Assembly: GCA_030613245.1 (NCBI GenBank)
Contig: JAUWMI010000029.1
Location: forward strand, 1 to 59,067
Length of the DNA stretch: 59,067 nt
Reading direction: 5' to 3'
Source of the DNA: Candidatus Sumerlaeota bacterium
GTDB lineage: Bacteria; Sumerlaeota; Sumerlaeia; MWCT01; JAUWMI01
The notes beneath the pieces are model-generated. The model made no database searches. It was not told the DNA's origin and worked only from the letters and a program-made list of their open reading frames with translations. Below, piece after piece: positions 9,696 through 19,226 of the stretch (position 1 is its first letter; each line of letters opens with the position of its first letter). Both the position numbers and the translations under genes were made by a program.

Positions 9696-11486
9696 ATGAA
9701 AAAGAAACTTTCTGACCTTATCCGCGCATCAAATTACGATGTGTACAGAATCTTAAAGAATAGCGAAGAATTGCCCTCGGCGCGGACTATGCTGTTGCTC
9801 TACCTGACGAATTGCGAGCTGGCAGTCGAGGGCACTCGGCAGAGTCTGCACTCGCTGGAGATTTGTCTGATTCGCGAATGCATCATGGCGTTCCGCAATA
9901 TGCTTAAGCCGCGCAGCGAACGCCTCGCGCAGTTCAGTGTGCTTCAGTGCCTGTATGATGCGGTGTACAACCAGCAACAGAAATTTGACTATCCGATTAC
10001 CAGGGCCTTTCTGGAAGAGATGCGTCACCTGTTGCGGGGCATTACGGGCCGGGTCAAGCTGTATAATATGAAAACCGTTCCGCAGTACCTGTACAAGAGT
10101 GGGCGCGAGGCAGCCATTGGGCGCTCAAATGATCTGGATAGTCTGGGTGAGTATACGTGGTCGTATATAAATCGGTATGCTTCGGGACTGGATGCGGATG
10201 TGAAGAAGCGGCGCGCAGCTAATCGAAAGCGGATTCTAAAGTATTTCAAGGGCAAGCCCGAGGACTGGCGAAATTACAGGTGGCATCTGCGGCACGTGAT
10301 TCGTGACTCTGAGACTCTGGGAGCTCTGGTTACATTAACCAAGCAGGAGAAAGCCGCTATTGATCTTGCGGTCAAGAACAACGTCCCTATTGGCATCACG
10401 CCTTACTATGCCTCTCTGCTAGATGTTGAGCCATCGCGCGAGTATGACCATGCAGTACGGGCACAGGTGATTCCGCCACTGGACTATGTGGAGAAAATCA
10501 TTGAGGGCCGCCAGCGAGGCGACAGCTCTCTGGATTTCATGCTGGAGTACGATACCTCACCCATTGAGCACGTCACGCGGCGCTATCCATTGATTGTGGT
10601 GCTTAAGCCATATAATAGTTGCGCACAGATTTGTGTCTATTGCCAGCGCAACTGGGAAATCGAACGAGTGCTCTGCGACCAAGCGACTATTTCCAATGAA
10701 AAGCTTGAGGCTGCGTTGAACTGGCTCAAGCAGCGACCTGTGATCCGCGAGGTGCTCGTGACAGGCGGTGATCCTTTCATTCTTGGCGATGCGTACCTTG
10801 ACCGGCTGATGGAAAGCCTGAGTGCCATCTCGCATATCGAGCGTATTAGGATAGGAACCCGGACGCCCGTGGTTCTACCTCAGCGGATCACGACCAAGCT
10901 GGCCAACATCATTGGTAAGTACTCAAAGCCAGGGCAGCGCGAAGTATGTCTGGTGACTCACTACGAACATGTCTATGAAATTACAGAGGAATCAATCGAG
11001 GCCATTGAGCGATTTCGACGAAAAGGGATTGCAGTTTTCAATCAGCTTGTCTTCACGGTAGAGACAAGCCGGCGGTTTGAGAGCGCGGCGCTCCGGCGCC
11101 TGCTTCGGCTGATCGGGGTGATTCCCTACTATACGTTTAACACAAAGGGGAAGGAAGAAACCAAGAAGTATCGCGTGCCGATTGCCCGTCTGCTGCAAGA
11201 GCAGAAGGAGGAGGCACGGCTGCTAACGGGTGTGATGCGCACGGACGAAGCGGTGTACAATGTGCCTGGGTTAGGAAAGAACTACCTGCGGGCCGGCCAG
11301 CATCACAGTCTTATTTCCGTGCTGCCGGATGGAAGCCGGGTCTACGAATTTCATCCATGGGAGAAAAAAATTGCCCTGGCAGACACATTTGTCACGCGCG
11401 ATGTTCCAATCTATGATTACCTCCAGGATTTGAAACGGCGCGGCGAAAACATCAAGGACTACGAGTCAATCTGGTTCTATTTCTAG
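9696..11486 (+). CDS. KamA-family radical SAM protein with long N-terminal extension
   Basis: 596 residues, against about 400-440 for lysine 2,3-aminomutase. The cluster-binding motif CAQICVYC is at C309, C313 and C316, followed by QRNWEIERV. A GGDPF motif and the late VPGLGKNYL stretch match the KamA family, where a nearby lysine carries PLP. About 300 residues precede the barrel, much more than in characterised aminomutases, and I do not recognise that part. Family members shift amino groups (lysine or glutamate 2,3-aminomutase) or modify EF-P, but many KamA-like proteins are uncharacterised. It could supply a beta-amino acid or act on a sugar-linked substrate; I cannot choose. Confidence 0.8.
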   Translation: MKKKLSDLIRASNYDVYRILKNSEELPSARTMLLLYLTNCELAVEGTRQSLHSLEICLIRECIMAFRNMLKPRSERLAQFSVLQCLYDAVYNQQQKFDYPITRAFLEEMRHLLRGITGRVKLYNMKTVPQYLYKSGREAAIGRSNDLDSLGEYTWSYINRYASGLDADVKKRRAANRKRILKYFKGKPEDWRNYRWHLRHVIRDSETLGALVTLTKQEKAAIDLAVKNNVPIGITPYYASLLDVEPSREYDHAVRAQVIPPLDYVEKIIEGRQRGDSSLDFMLEYDTSPIEHVTRRYPLIVVLKPYNSCAQICVYCQRNWEIERVLCDQATISNEKLEAALNWLKQRPVIREVLVTGGDPFILGDAYLDRLMESLSAISHIERIRIGTRTPVVLPQRITTKLANIIGKYSKPGQREVCLVTHYEHVYEITEESIEAIERFRRKGIAVFNQLVFTVETSRRFESAALRRLLRLIGVIPYYTFNTKGKEETKKYRVPIARLLQEQKEEARLLTGVMRTDEAVYNVPGLGKNYLRAGQHHSLISVLPDGSRVYEFHPWEKKIALADTFVTRDVPIYDYLQDLKRRGENIKDYESIWFYF

Positions 11487-11772
11487 GCAAGATATCGCAC
11501 GCTCTCAGTGCGTTCGCGCCAAGCGCATAAATTATGGTTTCCTTGTCTAATTTCTAAGGTAATATATTCTGTCTACTGTTTACTATCTACTGTCTACTTG
11601 CTTTAGGCTGTCCCAGCGCAGCAGATGGAGATCTTCTCTGCTGCGTTGCCAGACAGAATCTCATAATACAGGCATTGGAAAATGTGTTGACAGTAGAAAT
11701 AATGGCTGGGTACGCTATGATTTCTGAATGCGCAGTTGATAGTGTAGACTTTTCTCTGGTGGAGGCTAGTGG
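11487..11772. other. intergenic region with short direct repeats
   Basis: Contains a run of near repeats of the form CTGTxTACT (about 11570-11600) and a TTGACA (about 11685) with no good -10 at standard spacing. No gene seen. Confidence 0.3.
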
Positions 11773-12744
11773 ATGCAATATCTAATGGGAATTGATGGAG
11801 GTGGCACTAAAACCCTGGGGCTCTTAGCAACGAAAGAGGGCCGCATTATCAAGCAAAAAACCGCAGGCCCGGGGAATTATCATGCTGTAGGTCGTGAGAT
11901 GGTTGAGGCCAACTTGAAAGAAGTTATTCACGGCCTGCTCGATAAGAATTTTGACAACCTGGCCTGGTGCTACTTAGGACTTTCAGGTGTTGGGCGGCCA
12001 AGCGATCATGAAGTTATGGAGCCGATTCTTGAGCGGATTGGAATAAAAGCGAACTTCACGCTTACGAACGATGCGGCTATTGCACTGATGGGCGGTGCAT
12101 TGTCAAATGTAGGAATTCTGGTTATCGCTGGAACTGGCTCTATTATTTACGGAATAGACGAGCGAGGAAATGTGCGTCGTGCAGGGGGCTACGGCCAGTA
12201 TCTCGCCGACGAAGGTAGCGGGTATCGCCTCGGTCTGAAAGGGTTGGTCAGCATGATGAAAGGCTACGATGGCCGAGCACCAAAACCGTCATACAACGAC
12301 CGAATCCTGGAGGTGCTCTCGCTGGAGAGCCCGATGCAGCTGGTGCCGTGGATATCCGGTCTCAAGTCAATTAAAGAAGAAGTTGGCAAGTTCGCGGCGA
12401 TGGTGCTGGAAGCAGCGGAGGCAGGAGACCCGATTGCCAAACGCATCATGAATGAAGAGATTGGTGATTTGCTGGAAGGTGTCCGGGCTGTACGCAGCGG
12501 CCTGGAGCTTCAGGCAGATACTGTACAAATCATCCTCACAGGTGGCGTGTTTGAACACAGCGAATACTATTTTAATCGTATGCGGGACGTAATAGGAAGC
12601 GGTGTGTCTGGCGCGGAGGCGATTCGGCCTAAGAGCTCTGCAGGTGTTGGGGCGATCATTGGCGCGGCTGCGAAATTGGAAATACGATTGACGCCGGATT
12701 TCCTGAACAACCTGACGACATCGTGGGAAGAATTCAAAGAGTGA
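11773..12744 (+). CDS. BadF/NagK-type ASKHA sugar kinase
   Basis: 323 residues. It opens with the phosphate loop GIDGGGTKT (residues 5-13). A second phosphate motif, VIAGTGSIIYG, follows at about 117-127, and then GGYGQYLADEGSGYRLG, the pattern of the BadF/BadG/BcrA/BcrD and N-acetylglucosamine kinase family. Known relatives phosphorylate GlcNAc or act as redox-ATPase activators. The lack of cluster-binding cysteines and the sugar neighbours favour an amino-sugar kinase. GGAGG lies upstream of the ATG. It precedes a GT2 and a nucleotidyltransferase, consistent with amino-sugar activation or recycling. Confidence 0.8.
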   Translation: MQYLMGIDGGGTKTLGLLATKEGRIIKQKTAGPGNYHAVGREMVEANLKEVIHGLLDKNFDNLAWCYLGLSGVGRPSDHEVMEPILERIGIKANFTLTNDAAIALMGGALSNVGILVIAGTGSIIYGIDERGNVRRAGGYGQYLADEGSGYRLGLKGLVSMMKGYDGRAPKPSYNDRILEVLSLESPMQLVPWISGLKSIKEEVGKFAAMVLEAAEAGDPIAKRIMNEEIGDLLEGVRAVRSGLELQADTVQIILTGGVFEHSEYYFNRMRDVIGSGVSGAEAIRPKSSAGVGAIIGAAAKLEIRLTPDFLNNLTTSWEEFKE

Positions 12745-12937
12745 GAGGCCTCCGCGGCGTACCGATACCCCGGAAGGATGCTCTGCACATTCTGAAACCG
12801 GGAGATGACATCTGTATCAGAGGCTTTTAAGGCAAATTTAACAATAATAACACAGCCAGAAAGGAGGAGGGGAGAAGTATTCATCTGAGAAGGGGTACTT
12901 CGCGTGCTACTTTGAATACGTCTCCCAGGTGAGGGCT

Positions 12938-14563
12938 ATGCATGACAAACCGCTCATAAGCATCGTGATGTACTATGTAGAGGATCTGCCGTACGACACT
13001 AAGGCCATTTCGCAGATCATAGACAGCGTCTGCAGACAGCACTATACGCCGCTTGAGCTGATTATCGTGGATAATCGCGGGACGAAGTCGAAGCTTGACT
13101 TCATTGACACGATCCGCATAAGTGGCGACTTTTCGGTGGAACATCTGCCAGGATCATTCAAGAATCGAGCGGCCATGCTCAATGCCGCCGTGAAGCGGGC
13201 GAAGGGAAAATATATAGTTCACCTTGACAATCTTGCCAGTTCAGTCGTGCTTAAACACAGCGCGGTTGATGCCTTCTTCTGGGCAATGCAGCGTGATACG
13301 AAGGTAGGAATGATCTACGCAGATTACGAACTGGCAGATGAGGCAGGTGGGTGCATGGAACAGCATCTTCTTGACTATCATGCTGGTCGCCTGCGGGACA
13401 ATATAGATTTTGGCCATGTTATCATGTATCGCAAAGAAGCAGTGGAAGCAGTAGGTGGACTTTGCGAAGACTGCGCGATTGGGGAGCTGTATGATTTGCG
13501 GCTGAAGCTGTCGGAGCGCTACGGCATCCGGCACATCTCGAACAAGAACCGCGGCTCGCTCTACACTGTGGTGGCAAGCAAGAAAGGACACGACGTATTC
13601 GACTATCTCCTATCGAGCAAAGAGAACCAGCTGGAACTCGAACGCATCTTGACAGAGCATTTAAAGCGGATCGGAGCATATCTTGCACCAGCAGCCAACT
13701 TTCATCGTGTCACGTATACGCCAGAAGAGGAGAAGAAATTTAAGGAATGCATTGCAAGTGTGGTGATTCCGGTAAATAACCGCCCGGAATTCATCGGCAC
13801 TGCCATTGAGAGCGTACAAAACCAGACAGTGAAAAACGTGGAAGTTATTGTGATGGTTAATGGTGGTGGGAAAGATGCAACGGCCGAGGAGGTTGAGCGC
13901 TACATGCAGGGGGGAGATGCATACGACCCCGATGCTCCTAAGGTTCGTCTATTCGTTCTGGACATCAATAATATTGGCCTCTGTTTGAACATGGGAATTG
14001 TTGCGGCGCAGGGAAAGTACTATGTGCAGCTCGACTCAGACGATCGGCTTAAGCCGAGTGCGATCGAGAAAATCATTGCGGAATTTGAAAAGGATCCCAG
14101 CGTGGGCATGGTCATCGGCTCTTATGAGGTCTGGGAGAAGAACGAAACCACCGGCGAGATCACGCAGAAAGAGGAAATTCCGGTTGTCACGCACGATGAG
14201 TGGACGCATGAAAACGGTCGCAATAACCTGTTGCGGATCAATGGGGCAGGAGCACCACGGGCCGCGCACATTAAGATTATCAAGGAGCTGGGATGGTTTG
14301 GCCTGAATGACGAACGGTTCTCTCGCAACTACGGCGAGGATTACGACCTTGTGCATCGCGTCAGTGAGACCTATAACATTGCCCGCATCTTTGATCCCAT
14401 TTATGACGTGATTCGCCACACGGGCGGAACAGATCATAGCATTGACCAATCTACAATTGATCGCAACGACGAAGCCAAGGATTGGATGCGCCTGAAGACC
14501 TTGCAGCGTAGGAAGGCAATTAACAAAATATTACAGCAACAGCAGCAGAAGCAAGGGACGTGA
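12938..14563 (+). CDS. tandem family 2 glycosyltransferase
   Basis: About 541 residues with two GT-A folds. The first (about 6-220) has LISIVMYY, LIIVDN and KYIVHLDN, but its DxD position reads DNL, so it may be degenerate. The second (about 270-520) is canonical: SVVIPVNNRPEFI, then YYVQLDSDDRLKP with the metal-binding DSDD at about 366-369, and later NYGEDYDLVHR, which fits the ED/HxxR acceptor motif. Donor and acceptor are unknown. I chose the ATG at 12938 over an in-frame GTG at 12929. It is followed 79 nt later by a sugar nucleotidyltransferase gene. Confidence 0.85.
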   Translation: MHDKPLISIVMYYVEDLPYDTKAISQIIDSVCRQHYTPLELIIVDNRGTKSKLDFIDTIRISGDFSVEHLPGSFKNRAAMLNAAVKRAKGKYIVHLDNLASSVVLKHSAVDAFFWAMQRDTKVGMIYADYELADEAGGCMEQHLLDYHAGRLRDNIDFGHVIMYRKEAVEAVGGLCEDCAIGELYDLRLKLSERYGIRHISNKNRGSLYTVVASKKGHDVFDYLLSSKENQLELERILTEHLKRIGAYLAPAANFHRVTYTPEEEKKFKECIASVVIPVNNRPEFIGTAIESVQNQTVKNVEVIVMVNGGGKDATAEEVERYMQGGDAYDPDAPKVRLFVLDINNIGLCLNMGIVAAQGKYYVQLDSDDRLKPSAIEKIIAEFEKDPSVGMVIGSYEVWEKNETTGEITQKEEIPVVTHDEWTHENGRNNLLRINGAGAPRAAHIKIIKELGWFGLNDERFSRNYGEDYDLVHRVSETYNIARIFDPIYDVIRHTGGTDHSIDQSTIDRNDEAKDWMRLKTLQRRKAINKILQQQQQKQGT

Positions 14564-14642
14564 CGCAACGCAAGGTTGTAGACCTGCCGTAGCCTTGGCG
14601 TAGGAATGCGTACCTACAGGGAAAGGATCGGATGGAACTGCC

Positions 14643-15332
14643 ATGCAAGCTGTAATTATTGCCGCGGGGGAAGGGACCAGGTTACGGCCGCTCACGTATC
14701 AGACGCCAAAGCCGTTGCTGAAAGTCGCAGGCAAGCCGATTCTCCAGTATAACCTCGAGCACCTTAGAGGTTTGGTTGACGAGGTTATTCTGGTGATTGG
14801 CTACAAAGGCGATCAGATCAAGGACTATTTTGGCACACAGTTCCAGGGCCTGCCGATTCGTTATGTCCAACAGAAAGAAAGGCTCGGAACAGCGAATGCC
14901 GTGGCGCAGGTGGAGCCGCTGGTTACGGGTCGCTTCATCGTGCTGATGGGTGACAATATCTATCATCGCGACGACATTCAGCGTTGTCTGAACTACGACC
15001 TAGCGGCCCTGGCAATGGAGGTTGACGATCCGTCTAAGTATGGCGTCTTTATCGTGGAAGATCACTTGATTCGGGACGTAATTGAGAAGCCCAGCGAGCC
15101 GGTATCGCAATTGGCAAATACTGGCTTATATGTTCTGACCGACGAAATCTTTGATGAAATTAGGCACCTTAAGAAGACGCACCGTGCAGAGTACGAGTTT
15201 ACCGATGCGCTGCGCACCCTGTGCAAAAAGCGCAATATCCACTGTGTGCTGGTTTTGCGGATGTGGATTCCCATTGGCTACAAGGAGGATCTGGAGCGGG
15301 CGAATCAGCTGCTTTCGGGCCGGACTGACTGA
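14643..15332 (+). CDS. sugar-1-phosphate nucleotidyltransferase
   Basis: 229 residues. The N-terminal signature AAGEGTRLRPLTYQTPKPLL, with conserved G-x-G-T-R and PKPLL, is that of the RmlA/GlmU/GCD1 nucleotidyltransferases. MGDNIYHRDDI carries the metal-binding aspartate, and EKPSEP and NTGLYV contact the sugar in this family. No left-handed beta-helix acyltransferase domain is present, so this is a stand-alone pyrophosphorylase that makes NDP-sugars. The base and sugar are uncertain. It fits as supplier of activated sugars for the neighbouring GT2. Confidence 0.88.
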   Translation: MQAVIIAAGEGTRLRPLTYQTPKPLLKVAGKPILQYNLEHLRGLVDEVILVIGYKGDQIKDYFGTQFQGLPIRYVQQKERLGTANAVAQVEPLVTGRFIVLMGDNIYHRDDIQRCLNYDLAALAMEVDDPSKYGVFIVEDHLIRDVIEKPSEPVSQLANTGLYVLTDEIFDEIRHLKKTHRAEYEFTDALRTLCKKRNIHCVLVLRMWIPIGYKEDLERANQLLSGRTD

Positions 15333-15496
15333 GCCGGGTTGGCTGTCCGCGTATCTACTCATGCGCGGCTGTGCAAAGGCGCGATTCTGCGAATGAGTGG
15401 TGTGCCCTCAGGGTTCAAAGTGCCGGCCATAGTCATAGGTTTCAATGCATGCTTTTCACTCAGACCGGTGCCAACACGTAGGAGGAGTTGTAATTG

Positions 15497-16114
15497 ATGT
15501 CCAAAAAGACCACGCCTGTTTCGCGACAGATACCCATTCCGTCTGACCGTCGCAGGGCTTATCGGCTACGGCGGCGTCACTACGTGGAGAGGTATGATCT
15601 GATCGGTCTTGAGTTTGCGGATCAGGCGCCACAGCTCGAGCAAGAAAATCAAAAGCTGATGGATCAGGTGAAGACACTTAGTGAGCGCCTTCTACGGACA
15701 CGTGCCGACTTTGAGAATTTCCGCAAAAGGACTGCACGAGAGCGTAACGAACTCGTCCAGCTAGCTCATGCCGATCTTGTTGCTCAGCTCCTTTCTGTGC
15801 TGGATAATTTCGAGTTGGCCCTTTCTTCATCTGCGGCGGCGACCGATGCCAGCGCTTTATTGGAGGGAGTCCAGATGATCCAGAGCCAGCTGCTTACTGC
15901 GCTAGGCACTCTTGGCTTGGAGAAGATCAAGGCTGAAGGAGAAATGTTCAATCCGCACTTGCACGAGGCGGTGGGTGTAGTGGAGGCATCAGGCGCGAAA
16001 GAAAATACTGTGGCGGAAGTGCTTCGTCCTGGGTATATGCTTAAGACGAAGGTGCTGCGCCCTGCTATGGTCAAAGTGAGCAGACCGAAACCTGCTCGCC
16101 GCAAAGAAAAATAG
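15497..16114 (+). CDS. grpE: GrpE nucleotide exchange factor
   Basis: About 205 residues. A basic N-terminus is followed by a long heptad helix (about 45-95) containing RLLRTRADFENFRKRTARER, the hallmark of GrpE, then the beta-head with GxEMFNPHLHEAV and a C-terminal KTKVLRPAMVKVS. GrpE releases ADP from DnaK. No dnaK, dnaJ or hrcA is in the window, so the gene sits outside the usual heat-shock cluster. GGAGG at 15481 lies 11 nt before the ATG; a TTG immediately upstream is also in frame. I see no CIRCE element. Confidence 0.92.
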   Translation: MSKKTTPVSRQIPIPSDRRRAYRLRRRHYVERYDLIGLEFADQAPQLEQENQKLMDQVKTLSERLLRTRADFENFRKRTARERNELVQLAHADLVAQLLSVLDNFELALSSSAAATDASALLEGVQMIQSQLLTALGTLGLEKIKAEGEMFNPHLHEAVGVVEASGAKENTVAEVLRPGYMLKTKVLRPAMVKVSRPKPARRKEK

Positions 16115-16213
16115 GACAAAGAGGCCGTGCCGCTGTACTTCCATGTGCTTCACGGCGCGTGACTCACAGAAAAAACACCGCCTCATATCTTCGTCCGCAC
16201 TCATTCACGTCGC

Positions 16214-17083
16214 ATGGCACTCCGCACATACCTACAACATCTACGCCCACTCTCATGGCCGGTTGTGATGTTTCATTTCAGCGTAGGAGCGCTGCTGGCT
16301 TCGGCATTTTCTCGACCTTCTTTATGGCAATTTGTTTCATTAGCATGCGGCGCAGCGATCTGGGGTATCTGTTTAAATGGTGGCACGCTGGCGTTTAACA
16401 GCGCGTTTGACAGGGACAAGGGTGATATCGGGTACCTCGATAATCCACCGCCAGTGCCGCCTCGTTTGTCTCTGGTTGCCATTGTATTGATGCTGGGAGG
16501 GGCTGTTGGGGCATGGTTTCTGGCACCGTTGTTTTTTATCTGCTACGGCATCTGCGTTGTGCTGTCGGTGCTCTATTCGTGTCCACCGATACGTTTGAAG
16601 GCCCACGCAGGTTTTGACGTAATCATTAATGCTAGCGGGTATGGCGGTCTCACGCTGCTGGCCGGATGGGCAGTGTTTGAGCCACGGTTTGCGACAAAGA
16701 TTCTTCTGCTTGCTCTCGCCTTCGGCTTTCTGTTCGCCGGGTTTTATCCTCTGACGCAGATCTACCAGCACCAGCACGACAAGGCATGTAAGGATAAGAC
16801 GTTCACGGTCTGGGTTGGGCCCCGGATAGCCCTGATTTTCTCGCTTATCAATCTTCTTCTGGCCATGGCCGTTTTTCTCTTTACATATCAATACATTCAG
16901 GGACTAAGGCTGCCGGGGATTGCGCTGGTGGCGATTTTGCTGGCATGGCTGAGTATTGTACTTCCCTGGATGCGGCTTTTTCCAGCGTATGATGGCAAGC
17001 GAGGCATGTATCGCGCGCTTACGGTCTGGGCAATCACCGACACTGCGATTATCTTGCTCTTCTCGCCTCTCCTGGCACTGTAA
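16214..17083 (+). CDS. UbiA-family prenyltransferase
   Basis: 289 residues and about eight membrane segments. The first aspartate-rich motif is NSAFDRDKGD (about 62-71) and the second is YQHQHDKACKDKT (about 184-196). These are the two Mg-prenyl-diphosphate sites of UbiA, MenA and related enzymes. The acceptor (quinone ring, heme, chlorophyll-type or lipid headgroup) cannot be told; no quinone or heme genes are nearby. It lies 99 nt after grpE and before a secreted protein, without clear promoter or terminator between. Confidence 0.85.
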   Translation: MALRTYLQHLRPLSWPVVMFHFSVGALLASAFSRPSLWQFVSLACGAAIWGICLNGGTLAFNSAFDRDKGDIGYLDNPPPVPPRLSLVAIVLMLGGAVGAWFLAPLFFICYGICVVLSVLYSCPPIRLKAHAGFDVIINASGYGGLTLLAGWAVFEPRFATKILLLALAFGFLFAGFYPLTQIYQHQHDKACKDKTFTVWVGPRIALIFSLINLLLAMAVFLFTYQYIQGLRLPGIALVAILLAWLSIVLPWMRLFPAYDGKRGMYRALTVWAITDTAIILLFSPLLAL

Positions 17084-17282
17084 GACCACGGCATAATTGA
17101 TTGGTGAATGTGCCCGCAATGAAGGTACCTTATTATGGACTTTGATATAAGACAGGCTATTCAAAAGCAGGAATATCACACTGTGCAGGCGCATTTTCTC
17201 AAGGGCGGACGCTGTAATCAGAAAAAGCCTGACTATTGTTCACTCACTTTGCGCTGAAAAACTTCATAGAAAAGTTTCCAGA

Positions 17283-19151
17283 ATGCCTACACCAGGAAAA
17301 GGGATTTTTCGAGTCACTTCGCTGCTTATATTGTGGTGGGTGCTTCTTTTTTCCCCTGGGCAACGGGCCAGGGCCGACCGCATCGAGTCCTTTGACGCGC
17401 TTTTCCCGGCTGATACGCTTCTCTATTGCTCCATCCAGAACCTTCGGGAGTTTCACGTCCGCTGGCAGGCCAGCCCAGTGCCAGCGCTCGTGAAAGATCG
17501 GGTGCTCTTAGACGTATTGAAAAATGCCGGCGTGGATCAATGGATGCGATCTCGGCTTCCTCTGGCGTATCGCGTTCAGATTTCTCTTAAAGACATGATT
17601 CGTATTTTCCCACAGCGTGGGGCTGTGGTGTTAGTCTCAACGAACCCGTCACGCGTTTCCCTTGAGAATATCCATGTCTTGCTTCTGGCCGACTATAAGG
17701 GGAGCCAGGCTGATGTTGAATCGCTGATTAATACATGCCTTCCCGGTCTGAAGGAAGTTAGCAGGAAGAGCTCAAGCGTAAACGGCGTCACCGTGTATAG
17801 CTGCAATTATGTGCTCACCGAGCCGGTTTCGATCCCTGAAGTGAATGCCAAAAAAGGAAAGTCGGCAGGATCCGACACAACTGTTCCAGCGGAGTCAGCG
17901 TCCTCTCCCGCTACAGTATTGAAAGAATACCAGTATCCCGTTGTATACGCCTTTCATGATTCTGTTTTCCTTTTTGGCCTGGGAACAGACGCCGCATTGA
18001 AAGCCGTGCTGAAGGATTGGCAGACGCCCTCAGCTTCGTCGCTGGCCCAGAAGAGCACCTACCAGGCACTTGCTGCAAACAATCGGAAGTCTGCAGACCT
18101 CTTTCTATACATCAACGCGGGCCTGTGCTTTCAGCTCCTGGAAGATGAGGTAGGCTCCCAACGCGAATCTGCGAGCTCGGGTGGACTTGATATTCGGGCC
18201 CTCGGCTTGTCGGAATTTCAGGAAGCAGGCGTTTGGCTTGAGCTTAAACCGCAGGGGCTGGATATCGTGCAAGAAATTTTGCTATCGCGAAGAGAGTCAG
18301 GTACGTCCGGGCTTCTTTTTCCGCAGGTGGTAAACAGCTTCAGGTCGCTCGGGCTTACGCCACCTGATGCGATTGTCTACAAGAGTTTAGTATGGGATTG
18401 TGCGGCGCAGTGGCGCACGCTTAAGAAGATTCTTCGCGCAAGCTGGCCAGACGCCTTCGCTCGTCTTTCCGACCTGGAAAAGTCTTTGGATGCCCAATTT
18501 GGATTTTCCCTGGAGCAGGAGCTTCTTAGCGTCGTCAGGGGAGAATGCACACGATACGTACGTCGACGCTCAGACCAGGGACAGCCGTTTTATTCAAAGA
18601 CATACATTATTGACGTGAGCGATGCAGCGCAGGTACAGCGCTGCATGGAAAAGATGCTGGAGGCAGCGAAATCCCTCGGCATGATCCAGTATCAGCGCGA
18701 TATGTATCTCGGACACACCGTTTTTGTCATCAGGCCGTTAAATATAACTGGTTCCATGCATCCATGGGGACTTGCCTGTCTTCCTTCATTCTGTGTCGCA
18801 AGCAGCTCCATTGACGAGGTGCGCGAGCTTATCAAACGCATGAACGCCAAGACAGGGCAAAGCCTTGCGGAAAATGCCGAGATTCAGCGTCTTCGCAGTC
18901 GGCATCCCCGTAACGCATTGCGCCTTTCCTACCGTGTGTATGAGCAGCAAGCGCAGCAATTGCAAACTATATTGGTGTGGCTCAAGCCGCTGCTTTCAAA
19001 GACAGCGGCTTCCGTTGTTCAGGCTTTTGAGCTGGCATATGTTGTTAATCACCAAGTTCTTCCGCGATACTTTCACAAAGTCATTTCTCTGTGGACCGTA
19101 ACGAGCAAGTCGGCATATGGCGAAATAAATATTTTCTACCGCAGCCCATGA
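17283..19151 (+). CDS. secreted DUF3352-like protein
   Basis: 622 residues. An N-terminal signal peptide (about residues 1-31, ending near RARA) predicts export. The mature part starts with FDALFPADTLLYCSI and continues with alternating beta strands and helices. This resembles the DUF3352-type proteins that begin 'xLPAdtxxyvxv', a family of unknown function in uncultured and planctomycete-like bacteria. No catalytic motif is seen; a linker rich in Ser, Thr and Ala lies at about 195-215. It ends the plus-strand run and converges on the permease gene. Confidence 0.6.
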   Translation: MPTPGKGIFRVTSLLILWWVLLFSPGQRARADRIESFDALFPADTLLYCSIQNLREFHVRWQASPVPALVKDRVLLDVLKNAGVDQWMRSRLPLAYRVQISLKDMIRIFPQRGAVVLVSTNPSRVSLENIHVLLLADYKGSQADVESLINTCLPGLKEVSRKSSSVNGVTVYSCNYVLTEPVSIPEVNAKKGKSAGSDTTVPAESASSPATVLKEYQYPVVYAFHDSVFLFGLGTDAALKAVLKDWQTPSASSLAQKSTYQALAANNRKSADLFLYINAGLCFQLLEDEVGSQRESASSGGLDIRALGLSEFQEAGVWLELKPQGLDIVQEILLSRRESGTSGLLFPQVVNSFRSLGLTPPDAIVYKSLVWDCAAQWRTLKKILRASWPDAFARLSDLEKSLDAQFGFSLEQELLSVVRGECTRYVRRRSDQGQPFYSKTYIIDVSDAAQVQRCMEKMLEAAKSLGMIQYQRDMYLGHTVFVIRPLNITGSMHPWGLACLPSFCVASSSIDEVRELIKRMNAKTGQSLAENAEIQRLRSRHPRNALRLSYRVYEQQAQQLQTILVWLKPLLSKTAASVVQAFELAYVVNHQVLPRYFHKVISLWTVTSKSAYGEINIFYRSP

Positions 19152-19226
19152 CGCCAATGGCTTGCACAATCTGCAGGATACGATGCGTGGATGTCTGGAA
19201 CTGAAAGGTGTAACTGCAGCGGGGAT

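Noticed and set aside
9152-9715. Small genes or a riboswitch in the KamA leader
   Set aside because: Frames overlap without ribosome binding sites, and I could match no known riboswitch core by eye.
15497-16114. Heat-shock operon with CIRCE element
   Set aside because: No dnaK, dnaJ or hrcA follows and no CIRCE inverted repeat is found upstream of grpE.
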